A DNA stretch of 48,961 nt from the NCBI GenBank assembly GCA_036897485.1, contig JAYMTF010000154.1, forward strand, positions 1-48,961. The letters are read 5' to 3'. Below the pieces are notes generated by a model that saw only the letters and a program-made list of their open reading frames with translations, was not told the DNA's origin and ran no database searches. Shown here in pieces: positions 11,247 to 23,451 of this stretch. The stretch comes from Pelargonium nanum (taxonomy: Eukaryota > Streptophyta > Magnoliopsida > Geraniales > Geraniaceae). Every line of letters begins with the position of its first letter. The first letter of the stretch is position 1. Position numbers and translations under genes: made by a program.

Positions 11247-13121
11247 CTCTATAGATCCTTACTCAACACTAGTCTAAATCAAATCAAAATTAAAAACAGA
11301 GCACTGTTCTTGTCTTGTAACTCTAAGAAGATTTTTTCAAAATTTGGATCGAACTAGTTCAGAATCAAAGATAAATAAATAAATGGTGGAAAAGAAAGTA
11401 AAACGAGTTTCAATTCAATCGTACACACTTGGTCTATACTGGTAAAGTTCAGACAGAGAACCGAAAGAGCGCCGATCTCTAAGCGATTTCTCGGTCTCCT
11501 CTCACTCACTCTAAAACACAAACACAATCTCTCTCTGTTTTAATTTTCGGTTAAAATCGGTTCCGCGAGAGCGAAAGTCGCGGATCTCGAGACACCGGAT
11601 AATATGGGCGATTTTGTAACGGCAGATGGCGGCGGCAGAGAGAGAGCAAATAGCAATGCGGTGGTGTAGTAGTGATGGCGGTTCCCAGGCGTGTTGTGTT
11701 GTGTGAAGTGTCTCTGGGTTTTAGAGTTTAAAAGAAGTGCGGGAGAGAGAAAGTGAGTACGTGTTGAAATTTGGAGGGTGTAGGATTCGGTTGGACAGTT
11801 TAATAACTCAATATAAATGGAGGAGGTGTGCACTGCAGTGCAGTGTACTCACTGTGCTGCCTACATGTGGGGAGCTATTATAGAGACCCACGTAATGAAC
11901 ACAGACTGACGCGCGCCGAAATGCTTTCCGGATCAGATCAGATATGGATTGATTGTATTTGTATTGTATGGACTCACTGGCCACTGGGCCTTTGGATGGT
12001 TGGGTTGTTGATGGCCCTGAAGCTGCTGCTTTTGTGCTCCAGTTCTGTTTTAAATAATATGATTTTCGGCTAAGAACCAATCCATTGTTGTGAATTGTGA
12101 TGCAGCAGTATATTGATGTGCGTGAATGTACAAGTTGCGTTTACAAGGATAGAGTTAGGGTGTGGCCACTTGTAATAATGCATCAATTTCTGGCGTCATA
12201 TATAATTATAGAGCATGGGTTATGGGTCGAACTTGGAAGAAGAAGAAGACGAAGAGTGCATATATGCAGATGCAGTAGATCAGCAGAGTAGCAACTACTT
12301 GGATTCTATGTTTCCTGTCAATCATCCAAAAAATGCAGCCTACATGTAACAATTGTTACGTTAAGGTAATAAAAACATATTTCAAACTTATCTTTACTTT
12401 CTCAATATATAGACAATAAAGTTTTATCGTTTTTGTCTACAGCATGGCTATAGGTTATGCATGCTATGCACCTTACTATTAATGGAAACGTAGTAGTAGG
12501 ATTGACCATTTGAATCATAACTCCCAACACGATTCAAATTTAAATAAGTTTAGATCCGGTTCTTTCATAAATTTAGGTTGCGTTCATGTCGAGTTCATGG
12601 GTAATTCGCCTAATCGTTTAGATTAAACAAGTCAAATATATCGAGTTGTGTTGTGTCAATATCAACCAATTTTGCTTGTGTCAGAGTCGGGTTGTGTAAT
12701 TTTAAGCTCAATTATTTAAACGTGTTTCCGGTATCATGGTATATCAACTCACTCATAAATTAGTCGTTTTCATATTGTATACTTCAACCGTTTAATAATT
12801 TGGTCAAATTCAGATTTACCATCCTATAATGTTCTTAGTTACTTGGTATTCGTTACCAGCCCAGCAGTCCTGCAAGATCAATGTTAGATCTTTTTGTTAA
12901 CCTCAAAATTCAATGGCAGGGCAGGGAAGGCTCTTTTAGAAAGCCACTATGAGGATTTCATAACATGTACATGTTTGTGCATAAATGAGACAAAAGAATA
13001 AGAGCCAAAGAATTATGAACTTGCTTATGCATTGATAATGCAATGGGAATGAATCATAGTGGAAGTGCAAATAGCACTCCCCAATTAAACATGTAGTTGT
13101 AGACTAGAAAGGCCAGAAAAA
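11247..13121. other. Intergenic DNA: AAA-ATPase promoter side and protease 3' side
   Basis: The AAA-ATPase gene reads leftwards, so 11247-11900 should hold its 5' UTR and promoter. That stretch has CT/GA-rich runs (about 11500-11750), typical of plant 5' leaders. Bases 12480-12840 hold GTTGTGTT/AACACG-type words like those in the hAT element at 9671-10108 and are probably a decayed relative. Bases 12850-13121 would be the protease gene 3' UTR. Short open frames here have no recognisable content. Confidence 0.5.
12480..12840. mobile_element. Possible decayed hAT-like repeat
   Basis: The stretch shares a vocabulary of CCCAACACGATT, GGGTTGTGT and GTTGTGTTGTGTCAAT-like words with the clean hAT element at 9671-10108. 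Its edges may read TAGGAT at 12497 and, inverted, near 12831. I could not find a matching 8-bp target duplication. It is a weak call made by composition and word similarity only. Confidence 0.3.
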
Positions 13122-15839
13122 CTATCTCATTAAGCGCAGGAACACGAAGGTATTCCACAGGCTATGTAACAGCATGGATGGCAATAGATTCCTTGACCGC
13201 GTGAATATAATACCCATCACTATGCCAAGAACAATAAGCGGTAGCATCCTATGTACATTGAAATGTGCTAGAGCAAAGGCAACCGAACTCACCAATATTG
13301 CACACCATACAGGCATATACTTGGTCAGCGAAGGCAGAAGGAAACCACGAAAGACTATCTCCTCCCACACTGGAGCGCAAACTGAAACTACAATTGCGTA
13401 CAATGCCATTGCCACCGGGTCTCGTGCAACAATGGACTGCTCAACACTAGAGGGGGTCACAGGTGTAGAAGGCAGAACGGGTAGTAGGTTCAATTGGGAC
13501 AACCGGTTGACCAGCGGAAACATGCAGCATCCCAGAGCAACATCAATCAACCAGTTTCCCTTGAGGCTAAATCTAAACCAATCCGATGGAAGGGGACGAA
13601 AACGAGACAGACAGCGGTGAAGGACTGCAAATCCAACAAGACCTTCAGTCACATCAGTCACTAGGCTGTATAGGGCTTGCCCCCTAAATGTCAAAGATTC
13701 TTTGTTGAAACCTGCCATGTGGGCTGCAAATGGAATCATCCATGAACCTACGAACCAGAATGAGGCAACCCAAAGAAGCATTACCTGCATCACAATATGA
13801 GGATTAGTGGCTATATATATTTTTTCATTTTGTTATCAAGAACCATCAAAGTTTAACTTTGCTAGCAACATTGGCTATATTCACTTTGATTCAAATTTCC
13901 AAATTAGAAGCCAAAATGGACCAATACATTGTCTTAACAAGAGATCAATGGCCATAAAAGCCTGCTTAAGAAAATCACTTAAGTGGGAAACAATTACCTG
14001 CAGTATGGTTTCTGCTGTCCATGGTACAGTCCACCGGCTCCCAGTTGCCTTGATCACTGCATCTGAAGCCTGCAACATAATGAAGCTAGTTACAACACCT
14101 TGACACTACACTGAGAACTCATATGCCTCATATGTTACTTAAGAGCGTAACAGACATTTATGATTGCAACAAGCTACTAATTGATGTTCCAGGATACCAC
14201 TCAACTAAAGACCGCTACTTCTTCTTGTTCAAATTAAGGTTTTATCTTTGCCTCTCATCATGGAGTTCGTGCTAAAGTTGGAATATAGAAACATTTTAAG
14301 CTGGGAATGTATGAAATTAGATACCATTTTTGCTTCTTCTTTTTTTCCCTTCATTTTTTTAAAGCCTCAAAGATGGACAGGGTTTGGCACATACCCCAAC
14401 CTGTAGATAAAGTTGGCCCAATGGGGTAGCTCTCCCATTTTCTAAAAATCACTCCCCACTCTACCCAATGAGATTCGAGCCCACGACTTCTCATAGAGAA
14501 GCGCGTGTCTTGAACCATTGAGTCATCCCCTAGGGACTCCCTTCATTTTCTTCGCAACAAACTAAGTATATTATTATGCTTAATGCCCATCCATACAAAG
14601 TAATATTTTTCCACTCCAGTCACCTTAACATCCAGGTTGGCTATACAGACATATATGATAACTGTAATTTGACAATTCAAATAATTTGTATAATTGTATT
14701 ATCCTAGTCCCTAGATATAAAAGTCATACTAAATGCAAATGGCAACCGACAAAATACATTTCCTAAACAAGAGATTGTCCAATCCATTAATGGCATTTGT
14801 CATTTCAGCCATTCAAAGTCAACTATAAGACTAACATTAAAAGTGAACAAAATAGATCTTCCGAAAAGGTAGTACCAACTACTAACATTATAAGAAGCCA
14901 AAATTGTCGGATACATTTTAATGAATAACCAACAGAGGTCGTGTATAGTATGAACAAGAATGCTTAGAAATCCCAGACATCCTAAACTTCAGTATAATCT
15001 AAGTTATGTCAAATTGATGGCTACCGACCTGAACCTGTGGTTCCATTGTTGGAGCACACAACCAAGTAGGATTATTTCTAATCACCAAAGAAGTGTCACC
15101 AATATAGCTTAATGGGGCACTCATAAAGGTACTGTCCAGTTATATTTTGAAACGGTTTTCTTAACAAAAAACCAAGATATAGTGGCATTCAAAAAGTATC
15201 TCCAAACTCTTAACATAAGTAATAAGAAATCATCCATGTCAGATTCCTAAATAATGAAGAAAAACATTACTTCACTGAGACGCGTTGTCCATTCTTTTAC
15301 AGTGCTTGAGTTATCAACTTCAGGCTTCACAAGTTCTTCAGGAAGAAAATTCTCATTTGATTCAGACTGGGGAGGCTCAGAAGAGAATTCCTCACGCCTA
15401 AAACAAGAAATTTTCCATTTCTGCAAAACAAGTAAAAAAAAAAAATCAAGGGCAAAGCAAACAGCTGAACGTGAGTAAAAACTAACCAAATCAAACTTGG
15501 CAGACAAAAAGAAATGCTCAATTAGGCTATAAAAGCTTCTCATTTCTGAGAAACTCAACGAAACCCAATTCGATTTCTGACAAACAAATTGCAAATGAAA
15601 CAGTGAACCAAAAAAATACTTACGTTCTTAGCAGACTTTTGGTTGGATTCAGAGATCCGAAAGCTGCGGGTGAGCGGAGAAGAAGCAACAGGCCGGCCTG
15701 AGACCCGAAGTCTCGGAAAGGCGGGCGCGAGGACAGGGCGTTGAGCGAGGAACTGAGAGCAGGAACTCATCAACATGAGTTGCGGATTGGGGCGGAGCAG
15801 CAGAGTCCGGATTGGACAATTGTTAGTAGGAACTGGCAT
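13122..15839 (-). CDS. CPBP/CAAX-type intramembrane protease, predicted chloroplast (366 aa)
   Basis: Exons 15839-15624, 15420-15271, 14069-13998 and 13784-13122 give 366 codons plus TAG. Residues 1 to about 70 are Ser/Arg/Pro-rich with almost no acids, as in a chloroplast transit peptide. After a polar linker (about 75-122), several membrane segments follow in exon 4. All three CPBP motifs are present: EExxxR at 287-292 (WEEIVFR), FxxxH at 316-320 (FALAHF) and HxxxN at 353-357 (HSLWN). The two glutamates and two histidines form the predicted catalytic and metal site of this Rce1/CPBP glutamic-protease fold. Arabidopsis relatives include several plastid CAAX-protease-like proteins such as SCO4. 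The exact ortholog is not clear to me, and some family members act as scaffolds rather than proteases. Intron 2 carries a SINE. Confidence 0.92.
14346..14357. repeat. SINE target-site duplication, tail side
   Basis: TCCCTTCATTTT is identical to 14538-14549. Its terminal T run merges with the element's A tail on the other strand, so the inner edge is uncertain by a few bases. Confidence 0.75.
14358..14537 (-). mobile_element. tRNA-derived SINE, about 180 bp
   Basis: Read on the minus strand, the element begins just inside 14537. It carries a box A-like TGACTCAATGG (14525-14515) and a box B-like GGCTCGAATCT (about 14481-14471), spaced as in a tRNA promoter, and ends in a short A tract (14360-14354). 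A 12-bp direct repeat, TCCCTTCATTTT, flanks it at 14346-14357 and 14538-14549. This is the target duplication expected of LINE-driven retroposition. It lies in intron 2 of the protease gene, in the same orientation as the gene. The intact duplication argues for a recent insertion. The SINE family name is unknown to me. Confidence 0.8.
14538..14549. repeat. SINE target-site duplication, head side
   Basis: TCCCTTCATTTT is identical to 14346-14357 and adjoins the tRNA-like head of the SINE. Confidence 0.75.
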
Positions 15840-17406
15840 CGGAGAATCGATACACGCAAGTAGTATGAGTTCTGATTCGCCGTCGCATGATTTTGATATT
15901 GATTAGGGATTGGAGAGCAATCAAACAAACAAACAAAAACCCTAATTTTGGGAATTTTTTACAGGTATCGTGGAGGCGGAGATTGGGGAAGAGCGTTGAA
16001 AGAAAGAGGTAGTGATATTGTAGAGAGAGCAGCTATGGAGTGAAGAATGAAAATCGAAGAGTGAGACAGTAGCAGAGCTGCAGTAGAGATTTTGATTGAA
16101 ATGTCGTTGCCCTTACCCAACTGTAATTACTTCATTTTAGTTTAGACTGTGTTTGGGAGCTTGGATAACAGTTCACTGTTTCTTTGTTTTTTTTTTCTTT
16201 TTCTTATTGCATAAAAAAAATCAATGAAAATTGATTAATTTTTTTCAAAATGACAAATAATGGCCTGAGACTTTAGTGAAATGGTCAACGACAGTCTTTG
16301 TTAACTATTTTTATTACTGTTTACTTGTGAAAATTAATTGATGATGCATGAATTACAAAAATAAATAATTTAAGATGCATGTAGGGGGTCCCCTAAGATT
16401 CATGTGATGAACCAAAGACATTTAACACATGAATCTTGATGAAAATGTGGTGTTTTTTCATCTTCTATTCATTTTCTACAATCTAGATTGTGTTCTCAAA
16501 CTTTCAGTACAAATCTTTTCCATTTCAAACCTTCTCCTCCATTATTGTTTCACCTAATCGCAAACCATGAAAGATTAAGATCAATATTTTATGCCAATAG
16601 AAACATCATTACACCAGAACACTTGCTTCTTCTATTAGCCTGTGTGGATTCAAACTCTTTTTTATACTATTAATCACTAGCCATTTTGTCTCTAAAATGT
16701 TAGGTTTTGGTTCATCTACTCGTTGTCGATTACTGTTTCTATTTTTCAGTATCTTCCTATCTTAATTGAGTTCTGAGTCCAAAACATTTAATTGTTAATT
16801 TTGTCATGTAAGTACTTTTTAACAAAAATTGTAATTTAAATTGGTGATCACCTGTTTATCATTGTAATCAAAATTCAATCACTTTTCGTTGGTTTGAAAA
16901 GCTCAGTCACTACTTGTCAGTTATGTAATGTTTTATATATTAAAAAGTATAATAAATCATATCAAAGTTATCAATAACATGAAGTAGTAAAAAATCATGA
17001 ATTTATTGGGCTTAAATTAGTTAAATACACAACATGAATTCCTTGTTGAAAAAAACAAACACATGTCATTCCTTGACCCTATCATGCAATTTTCACTTCT
17101 GGGTCATACATGTTAAACCCAGTTAAAATTGAGCTAGACTGAACCAAAATAGCATTAATAAATTATGGACATAAATTGACTAGTCTAAAAGTGCAGCTAG
17201 GTATACCAGAATGTGCAAGAAATAATGAAAGTTCATCAAAAACAATACTTGATTCAAAACTGAGCACGTTTAACTGTAACAAAATTTGCCAATAATCTGA
17301 TATTGGTATGCGACTGCTCTCCTTTCCCACCATATCTATGCCAGCCAGAGAAAAACTTGTGAAACACCATCTTGAACAACCTGTCATCTCCAGAAGACTG
17401 AGCTTG
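15840..17406. other. Intergenic DNA between protease gene start and KUP gene end
   Basis: Bases 15840-16130 are GA-rich and probably hold the 5' UTR and promoter of the protease gene (minus strand). Bases 16140-17150 are AT-rich with no recognisable gene or repeat. Bases 17150-17406 are the likely 3' UTR of the KUP transporter gene. Small open frames at 16488-16673 and 17163-17414 show no domain. Confidence 0.5.
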
Positions 17407-20400
17407 CTACACATAGTAGTTCATGCCCACCTTAATTAAACAGCTATGAGGAATGTTCAAGCCCACAGCAGGTGCTCGGCAGTTTGTGCGCAAGAAATAG
17501 TACACCACATTGATTACAAACTCCTTCAAAAACGACGAGTTCCACTTTGCTTTGATATATGAATGTCCCACAACATATGCTACCCCGGCATGCTTAGCTT
17601 CCACCAGCTCCATCAGCTCTTCCTTCACGTGCGGATACTTGTAGTTTACGTCCAGCAGTTTGAATTGGACCCTACGCCGCCTGTAACTTAGCTGAGGAAA
17701 CTCGTGCTCGTAGAAGATCTTCAATTGCCGCAGAGCAGGTGACATGCTGCTACTAATGGTGGGAAAGGAGGCTGAGCTACTACTTTCTCCGGTATGCGCA
17801 GATTCTGACGTTATCAATCTCGTTTCGCACTTTTCAAACGTCCTTACCACTGCCATCTTTCCCTCTGTTGCCCGGGACGGAGTTCCATGCTCTACTGCTT
17901 CCAGTTGGATGAACTCTGCAATGCTCATCACGATATCGTTCTCAAAATTTTCTTCACTGTTGTACACATCCTTGTAACCATACCGAAGAATGCAGCGGTA
18001 CATCCGGTAAGATTTGGGGCCGATCCGGCCGATGAGATACCGTTCTCTATGTGACACAAAAGGAACGGGGACAGTTTTAACACATACGAAGACAACCACC
18101 CGGTAAAAGGCTGGCAAGTTGGTCAGGAAATGAGTAAATGTGGCTGGAACTCCAGATGCCAGCTCAGTGAAGATGAGACCCATCCCAGGGACCCTAACAA
18201 TCCCAAGACTAGGGCCTAGGGTGAGTATCCATTTCATGGGTACTCTGTTATGTAGGTCGTATAGATATTTCAACCTCGTACAGTAATGCCACACAAACAT
18301 GGCGACCAAGAAGACTGCAGTCAGAACAAAAGGAACCCATGCACCTTGAAGGATTTTCATACAAAGAGACGATAGGTAGATAATCTCGATTAATCCGATG
18401 GGTACACTGAACAACAGAGTAAGCATGTATCCCTTTTGCCATACAAGATTGATGACTAGTGACATCGACAAAGTTGTCACAAGTGCCATAGTAATGCTCG
18501 CAATCCCTGAAATTAACATTAGCTTTTAATAAAATATTTCATATACACTATATAACTCCATTTAATTAAACCATGGGTAAGAAATGATGAATATATGATT
18601 AGAATCCAGCCCACTCCTAAATTATTATGCCTAAATTTCATGTTACAGAGATTGAAATAAATTTGGCCGGAAGAGACAACTGAGTATCAAAAAGTTGGGA
18701 CTGCACCAATGTTGTGAATTCTAAAATTCTATGTACAATGCTCAGAGATGCAAGTAACTAGGATTAAGGGCATTTGCAATCTTGACCCAAGTGACCTGTA
18801 CCTGTGGCCAGCCCAATCTACAAGCACCTCAAACCAGTTCAAATGGGGTTGGTCTGAACTGTGAAGCAGTCAGCTAGACTAATGCTATATCAATATGTGC
18901 CCATGTAAAAATAATCTCTCAATTCAATAATGAATAATTATTTTGACCTAATACTTACCATAAGCATTTCCAATAAGAATCGTGTCTCTGAAGCTAACTG
19001 TGACAGCCAGACAGAGAATCATGAGAATCCAATTTATCTCTGGGATGTATATCTGACCACAGATCCATCTGGGTGTATGAACAACCTTGACGTGAGGCAA
19101 GCATCCTAATCCATGACATTGTCTGATAGTTGAGAATATGGAAAAGATAACAGCCTGACTGCCAACTAACGCAGCTAAAATCGCAGTCACAAGAACTGGC
19201 CAAAACAAGGAATCTAGAAAAAGAGAAAGAAAACCATGTAAAACACAAGTTTACTTTAGGGGAATGAATCTAATAGTGAACCCCATGGAACTTATTTTCA
19301 ATGAACAGCGACAAATGACAAAAATAAAAACTGAAGCAAAACAAAGAAGCTGAAGATAGGAAAACTCATGAGCAGTTCAGTTAAAGTAATACATAGGAAA
19401 GAAACTTATGTTTAAATAATCATGCCTTCAGAAAAATAAATCTGAACATTTTACAAGTATGCAGGAAATATCAACAAACTAAGAGAAATGTTCAGTAACT
19501 ATGGGTTGAACACTGCACTCATGTTTTGAATTATGATAGCAGCTAGGTGCCCCAACTATACTTACGTTTCATCTAAAGGTACACCAGAGACAATTTGAGC
19601 AAACGGAGATGATTTACTAACTACAACAAATTGAAAAAAGCAGCATCAATCACATGAATTTCCCATCTCCTCTATTTCATTTCTTTCTGGATCTACAAGA
19701 TAGTCCTTTGTTAAGTTCTAAACTTATTGTTTGCAAGAGCTTACCTGGAATGGAAGCATAAAAGCTTATAGGCACTGCAGAATAATTCTTTGAAAGAAAT
19801 GCTGCCTGTCCCATGTACTGAAGCACTAAGCATGGGTAAATAAAGGCAAAAAACGTAACCTGCAGATAAAAAAATAAATAAAACTAGAGTGTTACTTATG
19901 GAAAGGAATCCAATACATGAGAAAGAAACCACTACTATTGCTGCTCATATAAGCCATAAAGTTGCAACATATGCTCAAACATAAACTTCAATTGTAGAAG
20001 GGATGATCTAGATGTTAGAACCACTTATTCTTGGTAATGAGAGAAGTGTCCATAAAAGTTATAGATACGATCTAAGTCTCAAAGTCTCAAAGAAATGTAC
20101 CAACCCAAACCAACAAACTTTACTATACTTTTTGAAAAAATTAATGTGTGTGAGTTGCACATACCCTCATTGGTGCTACTCTGAAATGGCCAAGGTACGT
20201 GTACATAACTTCATTTCCTGCAGTTAAAAAGGAAGCCTGCATGAATGTAATGATACAAAGTTTGATGAACTAAAATTTTGATATGTCATATTTACCAGTA
20301 ACACATAAAAAAATTCCTCCGAGAGAAAACCAGCCATCTTTTCCTGTGTCCTTGAAGAACTTGAAAATGTAATTCGGAGAAAGAGCATAATATGCTCTTG

Positions 20401-22392
20401 GATTCCATTTCATAACATTGTAGACCCCAATAACAGCAATAAACAGCAACCAAATGATCATAATTGGAGCAAACAAGAAAGCCACCCTGTGGTTGCCACG
20501 GTGTTGCAAGACAAAGAGAATAACCAATACAAAACATGCAATAAGAACCACCATACCTGTGTATTTACAGTATGTCAGTGACTTGAATAAGGTGGAACTC
20601 TGTTTTTATTCTAGAAGAAATAGGTAATTCCAGAAATCTTGTACTCTCTTTTCTCTATGGCATCCCATCTTGACACTTTTCTAGTATTGATGTTAATAAT
20701 TGGATGTGGAAACAAGACAGCTTTACACGATCAGTGTTCACACAGTCATGAAAGAGATAAGTTGGCGCATAAGAGTTCATTTTCAAGAAGGCTAAAGGGA
20801 TTTCACTTTTGTTCCCCTTCTTGAAATTTATAGGACAGATGGCAGGGGTATTAAGATAACTGAATTGATAGGGCATTTTAAATTATAATTATTGCGATAT
20901 TTGAGATTAAAAACATTCTCTTCTCTAAAATGAGTTAAATAGTTCCAAATTTTGAGGAATCGAAATAACATGATAGATGTGTTATTTTAATTCCTTAAAT
21001 TTTTTAATAATTGATATGTTAGGAAAGTGAGTTTTTTATATTTTAACAAGTTAATAAAGAAATTATACGAAAGCTGCCTTAGTATATATTGTCTTCAAAA
21101 ACACTAACTTCCAAGTGCTACTTAGCCACTATGAAATCAATAAAACAACATAATAAGATGATTAATGTTCTATTAGTTTTTGAACTCACTATCATTCAAA
21201 TTCTTCACTTGAACTTGCAGCCCTTCAATGGATGATAGAACTGCAGAAGAACATATATCAATTAGCACAATGCTTAAGATAAGGGTGTTTTGAGGCCGTC
21301 TCGGATATGCATGAAATCAACCAAAAAGGTAATAAAGAAGAAGATAAAAAGGTGTATTTACCAGAAATTGCAGGCACAAAGGAACCAACACTGAGCGCCA
21401 TACAAGCACTAAACAAAACCACAACAAGTAAACTAGTTTTTGTTTTTATCCGTCTATCAATAATTCTTTTACGAGGATGGTTAGATATAATCCTACTAGA
21501 GTATCCTGGATTATTATAACTAGAAATCTCCTCATCTGCGGCTTGTTGATTAGGAAGCAAACAAAATTTCGCATGTCTAGACAGTAGTGAGTATAGCGCG
21601 AAAATTCCTCCTGCAAAGAACCCAATATGCCAATAAGGAATATGTCTTCTAGCTGTACTGGAAAGTTTGTCATCGCATACCTTCACCATTATCATTTGCA
21701 CTCAGCATGATAATAGCATACTTCACGAATGAAAGAATGGTTATAGTCCAGAAAATCAATGAAAACGCCCCAAATACTATGTCCTCGGTTATCTGATCAT
21801 GTAACCTTCCAGAAAATGTACTTTTATAAACATAGAGAGGGGAAATGCTCAAATCACCAAATACAATGCCCAAACTCTGGTAGGCTAAGACGAGACCGTG
21901 TGTAGGACGGCTTGTAGTTTCAGCCTGTTGTATCGGGAAACAAACACATCATGAAAACATACATGTCTACTTCTACTTCTACAAGCTCAGTCATTGTCAT
22001 GTAAGAATTAAGTCTAGAAACATGTCTCATTCGTGACAACATAGAATCAATAAAGCAACTTCTATTAAGAAAATCTATCACAATCGCTCTCATACTTTTG
22101 CAGATTCACAATTTTTAAGTCACAATTGTTCTTAAACCTACTCAAATTGTAAATGTGAATAGCATGCATCACTATCTTAACCAACGGAACTAATGATCAG
22201 ATGCGAAAGTTAAATTAAGAAAAATAAAATTTGATCGATACGAGAGGATTCGGCATTCTCTTTTATGACATTTCGAATTTACTTCCTTCACCATTCCCAT
22301 TTTCCCAAGAAACAAACGGAAAGTTAGGGCATTTTTTAAATTCGTCGCAGCATGGAAAATACAAAACACGTAACGGTTAAAAAAAGTACCAT
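17407..22392 (-). CDS. HAK/KUP potassium transporter, KUP4/TRH1-like, with diverged motifs
   Basis: Exons 22392-22390 (the ATG alone), 21924-21681, 21610-21362, 21240-21190, 20556-20296, 20217-20165, 19859-19745, 19213-18959 and 18506-17407 give 776 aa plus TAG. The length is normal for plant KUPs. Strong family marks are [16 protein letters not shown] near residue 24, [70 protein letters not shown], and a long cytosolic C-terminal domain ending in VGMNYYV. From memory it is closest to Arabidopsis KUP4/TRH1 (plasma-membrane K+ uptake and root-hair/auxin role). Two near-invariant motifs are changed. The usual IGDGxLTP reads LSVGSFVP (155-162). The usual TGxEAMFAxLGHF reads [13 protein letters not shown] (269-281). 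Reading frame and splice sites are intact, so this is a diverged but apparently expressed-type gene rather than an obvious pseudogene. Confidence 0.92.
20946..21006. repeat. Imperfect hairpin in KUP intron 4
   Basis: Two arms of about 25 bp around AGGAATCGAAATAACA and the inverse of TGTTATTTTAATTCCT face each other across a loop of about 7 bp. This could be the core of a small foldback (MITE-like) element. I found no flanking duplication, and the AT-richness weakens the call. Confidence 0.45.
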
Positions 22393-23379
22393 GGCGTAGG
22401 AGGGAAGAACCAGTGGCTGCGAGCTTCACACTCTGCTTCTCCGATTGCCTGAATAGGAATTTTCAGACGGCGACTCGATGAGTCCGTGAACTTGTTGATC
22501 GTTTTTATTTTTATTTTATTTTATTATTATTTTTGTAGTTAACGGATCCAAATCTCGCGGGTTTTTCAGTTAAGTGGATCGTTTATGCTCGACTAGTGAG
22601 TATCTGAACACTCTCAAATAACAATAGAAGCCCCTCAACTATGACAAAACTGCAAAATGACCTGCCATTATCTGTTGTTTCAAACTTCCGGCACCATGAC
22701 ATAACTTTCAATACATAAGTAAAGAAATTGAAAGTTCAGGTACTACATTGGTAGTTTTAAAGTTTCATACACTAAATTGTGTATCAAACTAAAGTTTGTG
22801 TACTATTTGTGTCATTAATCCTTATTTCTTCTACTTTTTTATTTGAGATGACTTTTCAGACACATTTGAGGCCCGATTTATTCTTTGATGGATGTCACTT
22901 TCACTTTTTCCAAAAGAGACATATCTCCGCAACAATTTATGGGCTCTGAGCATAATCGGGCAGGTAGCCCCCAAATGTGGGCAACCAAATACTGATTCAC
23001 GATAGAATATTATATTTTTGCTTCAGTCTATAACTTGCAAGCTCAAATGTTCCTCTTGCACTCCGACATTCACCATCACCTCCATGAAAATTGGGCCATA
23101 TGGTCACACTCTAGTTGGTATATCCTTTCCTAAGGTGACAAGCACCTCACACAAATGCTACACCTTTCAAATTTCATGGGTAGATACGCTCAATTGGTAA
23201 TCCCGGACCACGCCTCGAGTTCTCAAACAAGTTGCGCTCTATTAGTAATAACAATGATACATTAGCCAAAAAGGGAGAGGGAGAGAAGAATCTTGATATA
23301 TGGATCAGTAAAACAAGTTAAGTACATCAATGTTAAATAAACACATATCGAGAGAGAAAACAAAATTCAACATAAAAAT
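22393..23379. other. Intergenic DNA between KUP promoter side and tRNA-Gly
   Basis: Bases 22393-22500 are probably KUP 5' UTR. From 22590 to 22830 the text (for example CCCCTCAACTATGACAAAA, and GAAAGTTCAGGTACTA) resembles dispersed plant repeats. It has no clear ends. Around 23185-23225 a short tRNA-like head (CGCTCAATTGGTAATC followed by GCCTCGAGTTC) hints at a decayed SINE. No protein gene was seen. Confidence 0.45.
23184..23270 (+). mobile_element. Possible SINE head (tRNA-like A/B boxes)
   Basis: Plus-strand ACGCTCAATTGG resembles box A, and GCCTCGAGTTC about 15 bases further on matches the box B consensus GGTTCGAATCC at 7 of 11 positions. No poly(A) tail or target duplication could be fixed, so this may be chance. 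Confidence 0.25.
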
Positions 23380-23451
23380 TGCGTTTGCCGGGAGTCGAAC
23401 CCGGGTCTATTGCTTGGAAGGCAATTATCCTAACCGTTGGACTACAAACGC
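23380..23451 (-). tRNA. trnG-UCC (nuclear): tRNA-Gly (UCC anticodon)
   Basis: On the minus strand a complete cloverleaf folds. The seven-base acceptor stem is GCGTTTG/CAAACGC. The D arm is GTCC-AACGGTTA-GGAT. The anticodon stem ATTGC/GCAAT encloses loop CTTCCAA with anticodon TCC. The T arm is CCGGG-TTCGACT-CCCGG. The A at 23380 would be the discriminator base. Internal A and B boxes are intact and there is no intron. A T-rich stretch downstream on the same strand (23379 and below) could serve as a Pol III terminator, but I do not see a long T run. CCA is not encoded, as normal for nuclear genes. Confidence 0.95.

Noticed and set aside
16488-16673. 61-codon frame in the intergenic space right of the protease gene
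   Set aside because: AT-rich chance frame without domain or conservation evidence.
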